Part shown: positions 1 to 6,312 of the stretch, one piece after another
Numbering within the stretch: position 1 is the stretch's first letter
Layout: every line of letters starts with the position of its first letter
DNA from: an uncultured Clostridia bacterium
Lineage (GTDB): Bacteria > Bacillota > Clostridia > Oscillospirales > Acutalibacteraceae
NCBI GenBank assembly: GCA_958436475.1
Contig: CAUBKG010000065.1
Coordinates: forward strand, 1-10,326
Length of the DNA stretch: 10,326 nucleotides
Direction of reading: 5' to 3'
Notes under the pieces: model-generated
What the model saw: the letters and a program-made list of their open reading frames with translations, nothing else
Databases searched by the model: none
Told to the model about the DNA's origin: nothing
Made by a program: the position numbers and the translations under genes

Positions 1-1
1 A

Positions 2-97
2 TATTTCCTGCATCGGGACTTTTTTGTGCTGTCCGTACAATCTGGCGCGGTTCAACAGCTGACGCTGCACGAACGGGGCTTTTGCCTATTTATTTAA
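2..97 (+). CDS. Possible C-terminal end of a convergent gene, product unknown
   Basis: One plus-strand frame is open from the window edge to a TAA at 95-97, giving 31 residues that end in LTLHERGFCLFI. The third codon positions are mostly G or C, as in the other genes here, and the stop abuts the hydrogenase stop (98-100) tail to tail, as convergent genes often do. No domain can be recognised from so short a piece. It could equally be a chance open frame: 31 codons is short and another frame also stays open through this stretch. No minus-strand gene with a credible ribosome binding site is visible here either. Confidence 0.3.
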   Translation, partial: YFLHRDFFVLSVQSGAVQQLTLHERGFCLFI

Positions 98-1840
98 TCA
101 ATACTTCGGACGCGCGGTATACTCCGTGTGGAGGATTTCATGCGCCTTGTGGCTTCCCGGTTCTCCGAGATACTCTGCATACAGTTCCTTGATTGCCGGG
201 TTCTCATGGGACTTTCGAATAGCCATGCTCTCGTCATCGGCATAAAGCGCCTTGCTGCGAAGCCCCCTGACGTCCACAAAATTACGGACAGACGCCGGCT
301 GATACGGCTGGCCGCCGCCGTTGATGCAGCCGCCCGGGCAGCCCATGACTTCGATGAAATGATAATCGGCTTCTCCATTCTCCACCCTGCGGAGCAGTTC
401 CTTTGCGTTCTTGGTGCCGCTGGTGACGGCAACCTTCACATCCATGCCCGCAATATGGTAAACCGCTTCCTTGATGTTATCCAGCCCGCGGACAGCCGTG
501 AATTCCACATCTTCCAGCGGCTTGTTTTCCAGCCATTCGGCCGCCGTACGCAGGGCCGCTTCCATAACGCCGCCCGAGGTACCGAAGATGGAAGCCGCAC
601 CGGTGGACATACCGAGCGGGTTATCAAACTCTTCATCCGGCAGTTCCTCAAAGCGGATGCCGGCACGCTTGATCATGCGGGAAAGCTCACGGGTGGTGAT
701 GGAAACGTCGGTATCCGGGTAACCCGAAGCGTCCTGATGGTCACGCGTGATCTCGAATTTCTTGGCAATACAGGGCATAACGCTTACCACGAAGATATTC
801 TTCGGATCGAGCCCCATCTTCTCCGCATAATACGTTTTGGTGATGGCGCCGAACATCTGCTGCGGAGATTTGCAGGTGGAAAGGTTCGGGATGAATTCCG
901 GGAAATAATGCTCGCAGTATTTGATCCATCCGGGCGAGCAGGAGGTGATCATCGGAAGCTTTCCGCCGTTCTTGACTCGGTCGAGGAATTCATTGGCCTC
1001 TTCCATGATGGTGAGGTCTGCGGCAAAATCGGTATCGAAAACCTTATCGAAGCCGAGACGGCGCAGGGCGGCGGCCATCTTGCCGCGAACGTTGGTGCCG
1101 ATCGGCATATCGAAGCATTCGCCGAGCGTTACGCGAACTGCAGGCGCGGTATTGACCACAACGACCTTTTCCGGATCAGCCAGCGCTTCCCAAACGCGGG
1201 CCGTGTTATCCTGTTCTACGAGGGCGCCCGTCGGGCAGACGGCCACGCACTGGCCGCAGCCGATACAGGCAACGCTGCCGAGCTCCTGGTCGAACGCACA
1301 GCCGACATGGGTATCGAAGCCGCGGTCATTGGTGCCGATCACACCGACTCCCTGATGCTCGCACTCCGCCACGCAGCGGCGGCAAAGCACGCATTTATTG
1401 TTGTTGCGGGAAATATACGCTGTGGTTTCATCCAGCTCGTAATGAGGATTCGTGCCCTCAAAGCGGGCGGCATCCTCCACACCATAATCTTTGCACAGGC
1501 GCTGCAGCTCGCAATCGCCTCCGCGCACGCAGGAAAGGCACTTGCATTCGTGGGTGGAAAGGATCAGCTCCAGCGTGGTCTTGCGGGAATTTAAAATTTT
1601 CGGCGTGTTGGTAAAGCACTCCATCCCCTCGTATACAGGGTATACGCAGGAAGCAACCGGAGCCCTCGCTCCCTTAACTTCCACGAGGCAGATGCGGCAT
1701 GCGCCGATTTCGTTGATGTCCTTTAAAAAGCACAGCGTCGGGATATTGATGTTGGCGCTGCGGGCAGCCTCCAGAATCGTGGTGCCTTCCGGAACCGTAA
1801 GGGGCATACCGTTAATTTTGATATTGACCATTTTACTCAT
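98..1840 (-). CDS. hndD: [FeFe] hydrogenase catalytic subunit HndD/HydA (580 aa, NADH-linked type)
   Basis: This is the catalytic subunit of a multimeric cytoplasmic hydrogenase that reduces protons with electrons from NADH and, probably, reduced ferredoxin. The domain order is that of clostridial CpI: an N-terminal [2Fe-2S] ferredoxin domain (C37, C48, C51, C65); a His-Cys3 [4Fe-4S] site (H97, C101, C104, C110); two [4Fe-4S] clusters (C150/153/156/160 and C192/195/198/202); then the H-cluster domain with motifs TSCSPGW (299-305), MPCIAKKFE (355-363) and EVMGCPGGCINGGGQP (497-512, C501 and C505). A short C-terminal region follows. The length is close to the roughly 575 residues of CpI. The L1 motif has Ser302 where CpI has a second Cys. 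The start at 1840 follows an AAAGGAG sequence about 10 bases upstream; Met4 is an alternative. It is the last gene of the operon, 19 bases after hndC, and no clear terminator follows. Confidence 0.96.
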   Translation of the reverse strand: MSKMVNIKINGMPLTVPEGTTILEAARSANINIPTLCFLKDINEIGACRICLVEVKGARAPVASCVYPVYEGMECFTNTPKILNSRKTTLELILSTHECKCLSCVRGGDCELQRLCKDYGVEDAARFEGTNPHYELDETTAYISRNNNKCVLCRRCVAECEHQGVGVIGTNDRGFDTHVGCAFDQELGSVACIGCGQCVAVCPTGALVEQDNTARVWEALADPEKVVVVNTAPAVRVTLGECFDMPIGTNVRGKMAAALRRLGFDKVFDTDFAADLTIMEEANEFLDRVKNGGKLPMITSCSPGWIKYCEHYFPEFIPNLSTCKSPQQMFGAITKTYYAEKMGLDPKNIFVVSVMPCIAKKFEITRDHQDASGYPDTDVSITTRELSRMIKRAGIRFEELPDEEFDNPLGMSTGAASIFGTSGGVMEAALRTAAEWLENKPLEDVEFTAVRGLDNIKEAVYHIAGMDVKVAVTSGTKNAKELLRRVENGEADYHFIEVMGCPGGCINGGGQPYQPASVRNFVDVRGLRSKALYADDESMAIRKSHENPAIKELYAEYLGEPGSHKAHEILHTEYTARPKY

Positions 1841-1859
1841 TTAGCAGCACACTCCTTTC

Positions 1860-3647
1860 TTATTCCTTGATGATTGCGGCGAATTTACATTTTTCCATGC
1901 AGGCGCCGCACTTGATGCACTTGGAAGTATCGATCACATGCGGCTGCTTGACGGAACCGGAGATCGCGCCCACCGGGCACGCTCTCGCGCAGGCCGTACA
2001 GCCCTTACATTTCTCCGCGACGATCTTATAAGAAAGAAGCGACTTACAGACGCCGGCCGGGCATTTCTTATCCACCACGTGAGCCACATATTCCTCGCGG
2101 AAACGCTTCAGCGTGGAAAGCACCGGGTTTGGAGCCGTTTGGCCGAGGCCGCACAGAGCATTGTCTTTTATGTAATAGCAGAGCTCTTCCAGCTTGTCCA
2201 GATCCTCAAGGGTACCGTTTCCGCTCGTGATTTTTTCGAGGATCTCATGCAGGCGCTTGGTACCGATCCGGCAGGGGCTGCATTTTCCGCAGGACTCGTC
2301 AACGGTGAAGTCGAGGAAGAACTTCGCGATATCGACCATGCAGTTGTCTTCATCCATAACGATGAGGCCGCCCGAGCCCATCATGGAACCGATGGAAATG
2401 AGGTTATCGTAATCGATCGGCGTATCGATAAGCTCCGCCGGAATGCATCCGCCCGAAGGCCCGCCGGTCTGCGCCGCCTTGAACTTCTTGCCGTTCGGGA
2501 TGCCGCCGCCGATCTCCTCCACGATCTCGCGAAGAGTGGTTCCCATCGGGATTTCCACAAGGCCGGTGTGGTTGATCTTGCCGCCCAGCGCGAACACCTT
2601 GGTACCCTTGGACTTTTCCGTACCCATGGAAGCGAACCAGTCGGCTCCCTTTAAGATGATCTGTGGGATATTCGCATAGGTTTCCACGTTGTTGAGAATG
2701 GTCGGCTTGCCGAACAGGCCCTTGACCGCCGGATAAGGCGGACGGGGACGCGGCTCGCCGCGGTTGCCTTCAATGGAGGTCATCAGAGCGGTTTCCTCGC
2801 CGCAGACAAACGCGCCCGCGCCGAGACGGATTTCCACATCGAAATCAAAGCCGCTTTCAAAGATATTTTTGCCGAGGAGGCCCAGTTCCTTCGCCTGCTC
2901 AATAGCGATATTGAGGCGCTTGACCGCGATAGGATACTCCGCGCGGACGTAAATATAGCCCTGCGATGCACCGATTGCATAGCCGGCAATGGCCATCGCC
3001 TCCAGCACGGCGTGCGGGTCGCCTTCCAGAACGGAACGGTCCATAAACGCGCCGGGGTCGCCTTCGTCGGCGTTGCAGCAAACATATTTCTGGTCTGCCT
3101 TGTTCATTGCCGCGAGCTCCCACTTGCGGCCGGTGGGGAATCCTCCGCCGCCGCGGCCGCGCAGGCCGGAATCTTTAATGATTCCGATTACCTGTTCCGG
3201 CGTATATTCGGTGAGGCATTTGCCTAAAGCAGAATAGCCGTCGTAAGCAATATACTCTTCGATATTTTCCGGGTTGATCACGCCGCAGTTGCGCAGGGCA
3301 ACGCGGAGCTGTTTTTTATAGAAGGGCGTTTCCGAGAGCGAGGTGATGGTTTCATCGGTTTTGTCTTCATGATACAGCAGGCGCTCTACGATGCGGCCCT
3401 TGAGGAGATGCTCGCTCACGATTTCAGGAACATCCTCTTCCTGAACCATAGAATAAAACGTTCCTTCCGGATATACGATCATGATCGGGCCGCGCGCGCA
3501 GAGGCCGAAGCATCCCGTGCGGACAACGTTGATCTCTTCCTTCAGCCCGTTTTTCTCTATTTCAGAGTGGAGCTTTTCAATAATCTGTTCACTGCCCGAA
3601 GAGGTACAGCCGGTACCGCCGCAGACCAGTACATGAGCACGATACAT
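1860..3647 (-). CDS. hndC: NuoF-like flavin subunit HndC/HydB of the NADH-linked hydrogenase (595 aa)
   Basis: This is the NAD(H)- and FMN-binding subunit that passes electrons between NADH and the hydrogenase subunit; in bifurcating HydABC enzymes it is the site of electron bifurcation. It has an N-terminal thioredoxin-like [2Fe-2S] domain (C9, C14, C46, C50). A NuoF core follows, with the glycine-rich GLRGRGGGGFPTG at 161-173 for nucleotide/flavin binding, CNADEGDPG at 191-199, and a [4Fe-4S] site SCGKCSPCR (C453, C456, C459, plus C499). The C-terminal ferredoxin domain carries two [4Fe-4S] motifs (C547/550/553/557 and C577/580/583/587). An extra Cys pair (C529, C534) precedes it and may belong to another metal site typical of HydB proteins. 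The start has AAGGAGG about 7 bases upstream. The gene sits 14 bases after hndB and 19 bases before hndD. Whether it prefers NAD or NADP cannot be read by eye. Confidence 0.95.
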   Translation of the reverse strand: MYRAHVLVCGGTGCTSSGSEQIIEKLHSEIEKNGLKEEINVVRTGCFGLCARGPIMIVYPEGTFYSMVQEEDVPEIVSEHLLKGRIVERLLYHEDKTDETITSLSETPFYKKQLRVALRNCGVINPENIEEYIAYDGYSALGKCLTEYTPEQVIGIIKDSGLRGRGGGGFPTGRKWELAAMNKADQKYVCCNADEGDPGAFMDRSVLEGDPHAVLEAMAIAGYAIGASQGYIYVRAEYPIAVKRLNIAIEQAKELGLLGKNIFESGFDFDVEIRLGAGAFVCGEETALMTSIEGNRGEPRPRPPYPAVKGLFGKPTILNNVETYANIPQIILKGADWFASMGTEKSKGTKVFALGGKINHTGLVEIPMGTTLREIVEEIGGGIPNGKKFKAAQTGGPSGGCIPAELIDTPIDYDNLISIGSMMGSGGLIVMDEDNCMVDIAKFFLDFTVDESCGKCSPCRIGTKRLHEILEKITSGNGTLEDLDKLEELCYYIKDNALCGLGQTAPNPVLSTLKRFREEYVAHVVDKKCPAGVCKSLLSYKIVAEKCKGCTACARACPVGAISGSVKQPHVIDTSKCIKCGACMEKCKFAAIIKE

Positions 3648-3661
3648 GGGGTTTCCTCCTT

Positions 3662-4036
3662 TTATTTATCGGTATAGCTGCCGATGGTGTATTCCGTGAC
3701 GACGTTGTGGTTTACCAGATGGTCGGCCACCACGCGTTTCGCCTTTTCCTCAGTCATCTTCACATAGGTCACCTTTTCGCCGGTCGGCTCAAACACTTCC
3801 ACAACCGGTTCGAACTGGCAGATACCGATACATCCCGTTTGGGAAACGGTTACATGGTTCAGCTTGCGTTTTGCAATTTCATCTACAAACGCGTTCAGCA
3901 CCGGGCGGGCTCCCGCCGCAATCCCGCAGGTAGCCATACCCACAACCACGCGGATCTGATGATCGTCCGTATCCCTTACGTTCAACCGTTCTTTTGCTTT
4001 TTCCTTAATGGCCTGAAGTTCTGCTAGGCTTTTCAA
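3662..4036 (-). CDS. hndB: HndB-like thioredoxin-fold ferredoxin subunit (124 aa)
   Basis: This is a small accessory subunit of the Hnd-type hydrogenase, resembling the thioredoxin-like [2Fe-2S] ferredoxin domains. A helical N-terminus (1-25) leads into VVGMATCGIAAGAR (31-44), and a second motif, TGCIGICQFEP, holds C69 and C73. Only three cysteines are present (C37, C69, C73), whereas a canonical thioredoxin-like ferredoxin has four, so cluster binding is uncertain; a structural role or a non-Cys ligand is possible. The start is a TTG at 4036. The GGAGG at 4046-4050 lies 9 bases before it and overlaps the end of the preceding ATPase gene, whose TAG stop is only 2 bases from this start, which points to translational coupling. 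It lies 14 bases before hndC, so it is clearly part of the catalytic operon. Confidence 0.85.
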   Translation of the reverse strand: MKSLAELQAIKEKAKERLNVRDTDDHQIRVVVGMATCGIAAGARPVLNAFVDEIAKRKLNHVTVSQTGCIGICQFEPVVEVFEPTGEKVTYVKMTEEKAKRVVADHLVNHNVVTEYTIGSYTDK

Positions 4037-4038
4037 AT

Positions 4039-4587
4039 CTAAGCACCTCCATGGATTTCTTCCGTATTTTCATGAATATATTCCCGAATCCACTGAAGGA
4101 CCTCCGGCTCGTTCAGCGGGACATCCTGCAGCGTCTGCCTGAGTTCGTCGGTATCGAGGGTAAATGCCTTTTCATCCACCCGGCAGCGGTAAATGAAGCG
4201 GATCGTCGGGTTGCACCCGATCAGAGAGCACATGGTGGAAGCCATATCGCCGAGCGGCATACGGTCCACATTGCTGAGGCCGAACGACGCAGTCACCTTC
4301 GTGTACTTCGAAAGCTCCGATTCGATCGAAAAGCTTCCGCCGGACATTTCCGCCGCCATTTTGAAAAGCGGCACCCCAAGCCCCACCTTGCGGGTGGTTC
4401 GGGTGGTGTAAAACGGGTCGCAGACCCTGTTTATCTGCTCGGGCGTCATCCCGCGGCCATTATCGAGAATGGTGATGGTAAGCAGATCCCGCGGGCGTTC
4501 TTCCTCCACGGTTATCGTAATCACATCTGCTCCGGCCGAGACCGAGTTTTCTGCAACGTCCAGCACGTTCAGCGAAAGTTCCAGCAT
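4039..4587 (-). CDS. GHKL-type ATP-binding protein encoded within the hydrogenase operon (182 aa)
   Basis: This is a stand-alone histidine-kinase-like ATPase domain. Visible motifs are the N box with N14 in AENSVSAGA, the G1 box DNGRGM (42-47), the F-box-like DPFYTT (57-62) and the G2 box GLGVPLFK (69-76). The fold fills about residues 1-105. The remaining 75 or so residues contain two close Cys (in STMCSLIGCNP) and match nothing I recognise. There is no phospho-acceptor His domain, receiver, or membrane segment, so it is not a complete sensor kinase; a partner-protein kinase or anti-sigma-like role is possible. Similar ATPase genes sit in hydrogenase operons of other Clostridia, which supports a regulatory link. 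The start is 6 bases after the hndA stop, with only a weak ribosome site, so translation probably depends on hndA. The stop nearly touches hndB. Confidence 0.88.
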   Translation of the reverse strand: MLELSLNVLDVAENSVSAGADVITITVEEERPRDLLTITILDNGRGMTPEQINRVCDPFYTTRTTRKVGLGVPLFKMAAEMSGGSFSIESELSKYTKVTASFGLSNVDRMPLGDMASTMCSLIGCNPTIRFIYRCRVDEKAFTLDTDELRQTLQDVPLNEPEVLQWIREYIHENTEEIHGGA

Positions 4588-4593
4588 AAGAAA

Positions 4594-5091
4594 TCAATCC
4601 GTATATCGGGCGAGGATGCCGTCGATATCGTCGGCAGTAAGACGGCCGTAAACCTCATCGTTGATTGTCAGCACGGGTGCTAATCCGCAAGCGCCGATGC
4701 AGCGGCAGGCCTGCAAGGAAAACTTACCGTCCGGCGTGCAGCCGTCCGGGTCGATGCCAAGGCGTTCGCACAGCGTGGCGAGAAGCTCGCCGGCTCCCTT
4801 AACATAGCAGGCGGTTCCAAGGCAAACGGAGATGTTGTACCGGCCTTTGGGGCTGAGAGAGAACATAGCGTAAAAGGTGGATACGCCATAAACCTCTGCC
4901 AGCGGCACATCCAGGCCCTCTGCAACCATCTGCTGGACTTCGGTCGGAAGATAGCCGTAAATCTCCTGCGCTTTCTGAAGGACCGGCATGAGAGCGCCCT
5001 TTTCGCCCTTCATCTGCTCAATGGCTTCCTTCAGCTGCTGCTCCTGCTCCTTCGTACCGTTAAACGGCAAATTGCTTTTTACTTTTTGCAT
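4594..5091 (-). CDS. hndA: NuoE-like [2Fe-2S] subunit HndA/HydC (165 aa)
   Basis: This is the thioredoxin-like [2Fe-2S] subunit equivalent to NuoE of complex I. It pairs with the NuoF-like HndC and relays electrons from its flavin. A helical N-terminal region with LMPVLQKAQEIYGYLP (34-49) and VYGVSTFYAMF (67-77) is typical of NuoE. The cluster ligands are C90 and C95 (CLGTAC) and C131 and C135 (CIGAC); C129 is an extra Cys. The length is normal for the family. The frame is open upstream to 5364, but the start at 5091 is chosen because GGAGGAG lies 8 bases before it and the homology-like sequence begins soon after. It is the first gene of the catalytic operon, behind an extended -10 promoter and a Rex operator. 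Confidence 0.94.
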   Translation of the reverse strand: MQKVKSNLPFNGTKEQEQQLKEAIEQMKGEKGALMPVLQKAQEIYGYLPTEVQQMVAEGLDVPLAEVYGVSTFYAMFSLSPKGRYNISVCLGTACYVKGAGELLATLCERLGIDPDGCTPDGKFSLQACRCIGACGLAPVLTINDEVYGRLTADDIDGILARYTD

Positions 5092-5161
5092 TCCTATTAC
5101 TCCTCCTTGCGGATGTAAAGCACAAAGCCCATGCCGACAGAAATTGACACAAGCTTCAAAT

Positions 5162-5170
5162 ATTATATCA
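5162..5170 (-). promoter_or_regulatory. Extended -10 promoter for the hydrogenase operon
   Basis: On the minus strand the sequence reads TGATATAAT, a perfect TATAAT with the TG of an extended -10 element. At 17 bases upstream the -35 is poor (TGGATT, 5185-5190), which an extended -10 can tolerate. Transcription would start near 5155, giving a leader of about 64 bases before hndA. No strong terminator separates this promoter from the upstream PHP operon, so read-through may also contribute. Confidence 0.6.
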
Positions 5171-5237
5171 GACCAAAAGACAAAAATCCAGAGATAACAC
5201 AAGGTTTTTCGCCTAAAAAACAAATTTTTTGTGCACT

Positions 5238-5255
5238 TTGTTAATTCATTAACAA
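5238..5255. promoter_or_regulatory. Rex (NADH/NAD+ sensing repressor) operator
   Basis: The sequence TTGTTAATTCATTAACAA matches the Rex consensus TTGTTAA-N4-TTAACAA in every defined position. The palindrome extends by one base on each side (5237-5256), with 9-base arms around a 2-base centre. Rex is known to leave such sites when NADH is high, turning on NADH-consuming fermentation genes; a hydrogenase that oxidises NADH is a fitting target. The site overlaps the stop codon of the PHP gene. Its centre is about 90 bases upstream of the likely start of transcription, an unusual distance for a simple repressor. Confidence 0.82.
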
Positions 5256-5983
5256 AAGCTGACGGAAGCTGCCCTCCGAAGAGAGGAAAGGATTCCCTCC
5301 GGGGTGTTTTCCACCGCCTCCAGCGTGTGCCGGGGCTCTGCGATATGCTCGAGATAATGCGCATCGCTGCTCGAAAGCAGGAGCATTTTTTTTAAGACCG
5401 GATACTGTTCCTTCACCTTCTCCCAGTTTGCCCGGAACGAAAGCTCGGCGGCTTGGAACCCGATATCCTCCGGCAGGTCGCCGAGGCAGGCCGTGATGCT
5501 GTTGGCCGCTTTATCTACATGCGCGGGATAACAAAAGCCGCCGCAGCCTTCCACCAGGGAAATCACTTCATAAACGCCGATGGCCGTGGCCATGATCAGG
5601 AGGTTGTCCTCCCTGCCAATTATATGGTCGTTTTCATCGTATAAGAACTGTTCGCCAAAAATCTCCGGCTTGTTTTTTACCGGAACAATTCTTTTTTCCA
5701 CAGCCGCATCAAAGTCCATGGCCTGCCGGAGAGACGGAAACAAACAGACGATATGGATTTCTTCCGACGTACACAGCTCCATCCCGGGAATCACCGTGAG
5801 GCCCGCTTCCCTGCCCGCCGCCATGGCGGCCGCGCAGTTTTTGCAGGAATTATGGTCGGTGAGGGCGATTACGTCCAGCCCGTTGAGCTTCGCCATGTTC
5901 ACGAGGTTAAAGGGGGTCATGTCTTCATCCCCGCAGGGAGACAGGCAGGAATGGAGGTGAAGGTCGTAATACAGCCGGTTCAT
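5249..5983 (-). CDS. PHP-domain metal-dependent phosphoesterase (244 aa)
   Basis: This is a PHP-fold protein, a family of metal-dependent phosphoesterases that includes phosphatases and nucleases. The family motifs are all visible: DLHLHSCLSPCG (7-18; H9 and H11), LTDHN (41-45; D43, H44), PGMEL with E69, H77 in EIHIVC, PAHVD with H155, and SSDAHY (205-210; D207, H209). The metal site therefore looks intact and the protein is probably active. Its substrate is unknown; the setting suggests a phosphorylated protein, nucleotide or signal connected with hydrogenase control. The ATG overlaps the stop of the DRTGG gene upstream (ATGA), and there is no strong ribosome site, so translation is probably coupled. 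The last three codons and the stop lie in or beside the Rex operator. It is the last gene of the regulatory operon. Confidence 0.9.
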   Translation of the reverse strand: MNRLYYDLHLHSCLSPCGDEDMTPFNLVNMAKLNGLDVIALTDHNSCKNCAAAMAAGREAGLTVIPGMELCTSEEIHIVCLFPSLRQAMDFDAAVEKRIVPVKNKPEIFGEQFLYDENDHIIGREDNLLIMATAIGVYEVISLVEGCGGFCYPAHVDKAANSITACLGDLPEDIGFQAAELSFRANWEKVKEQYPVLKKMLLLSSSDAHYLEHIAEPRHTLEAVENTPEGILSSLRRAASVSFC

Positions 5984-6312
5984 ACCGGCAGCGCCTGAAA
6001 CAGGCGGTAGGCAATCTCATAAGCCGGAAGCTCCGAGCGCAGAATGGGGATATCCTGCTGCTTTGCCCGGAGGAGCGCGTCTTCTTCCAATGGCGCGTTT
6101 TCCGCGAGCACGATACAGGCCACATCCGCCAGCGTTGCCACGGCAATGGAGTTGATGTTGCCCATGATGGTAATCCAGGCGTCTCCGCTCTTCGCACGCC
6201 CCATCACCCAGCTGAGCAGGTCTCCGCAATACCCTCCTGTAATCTCACGGGAAAGGTCCTCTCCCCCTTCAATACGGCTTGAAAGCGCCTCTGCCAACTC
6301 CTGAACCGTCAT
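5980..6312 (-). CDS. DRTGG-domain protein, second copy (110 aa)
   Basis: This is a single-domain protein of the DRTGG type, a small alpha/beta domain known from the regulatory part of some phosphotransacetylases and from CBS-containing proteins; its biochemical role is not established. The motif region is EITGGYCGDLLSW (23-35), followed by the alternating hydrophobic strands expected of the fold (ITIMGN, CIVLAE, IPILR). It resembles the 113-aa protein encoded at 8098-8439 in length, in the opening MTV, in the CGxxxS/L motif and in strand order. The ATG overlaps the stop of the sensory hydrogenase gene by ATGA, and an AAGGAG is present about 9 bases upstream. Its own stop overlaps the PHP start. 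The tight coupling to the sensory hydrogenase suggests a partner role, which is inference. Confidence 0.82.
   Translation of the reverse strand: MTVQELAEALSSRIEGGEDLSREITGGYCGDLLSWVMGRAKSGDAWITIMGNINSIAVATLADVACIVLAENAPLEEDALLRAKQQDIPILRSELPAYEIAYRLFQALPV

Noticed and set aside
1..97. Terminator search downstream of hydA on the minus strand
   Set aside because: I found no stem with a following T run that could be supported.
128..1594. A 488-codon open frame on the plus strand opposite hydA
   Set aside because: It is exactly antisense to a gene with full hydrogenase motifs, has no ribosome site, and its translation has no recognisable domain; it arises from GC-rich third codon positions.
1938..2654. 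A 238-codon plus-strand frame opposite hndC
   Set aside because: It is antisense to the NuoF-like gene, without a start signal or domain.
5198..5232. A/T-rich inverted repeat (AAAAAATTTGTTTTTT on the minus strand) considered as a terminator after the PHP gene
   Set aside because: The stem has no G-C pairs and would be too weak for intrinsic termination.
5092..5364. N-terminal extension of HndA by 91 residues in the same open frame
   Set aside because: It would run through the promoter, the Rex operator and the end of the PHP gene, while an ideal ribosome site precedes the ATG at 5091 and the 165-aa product has normal length.
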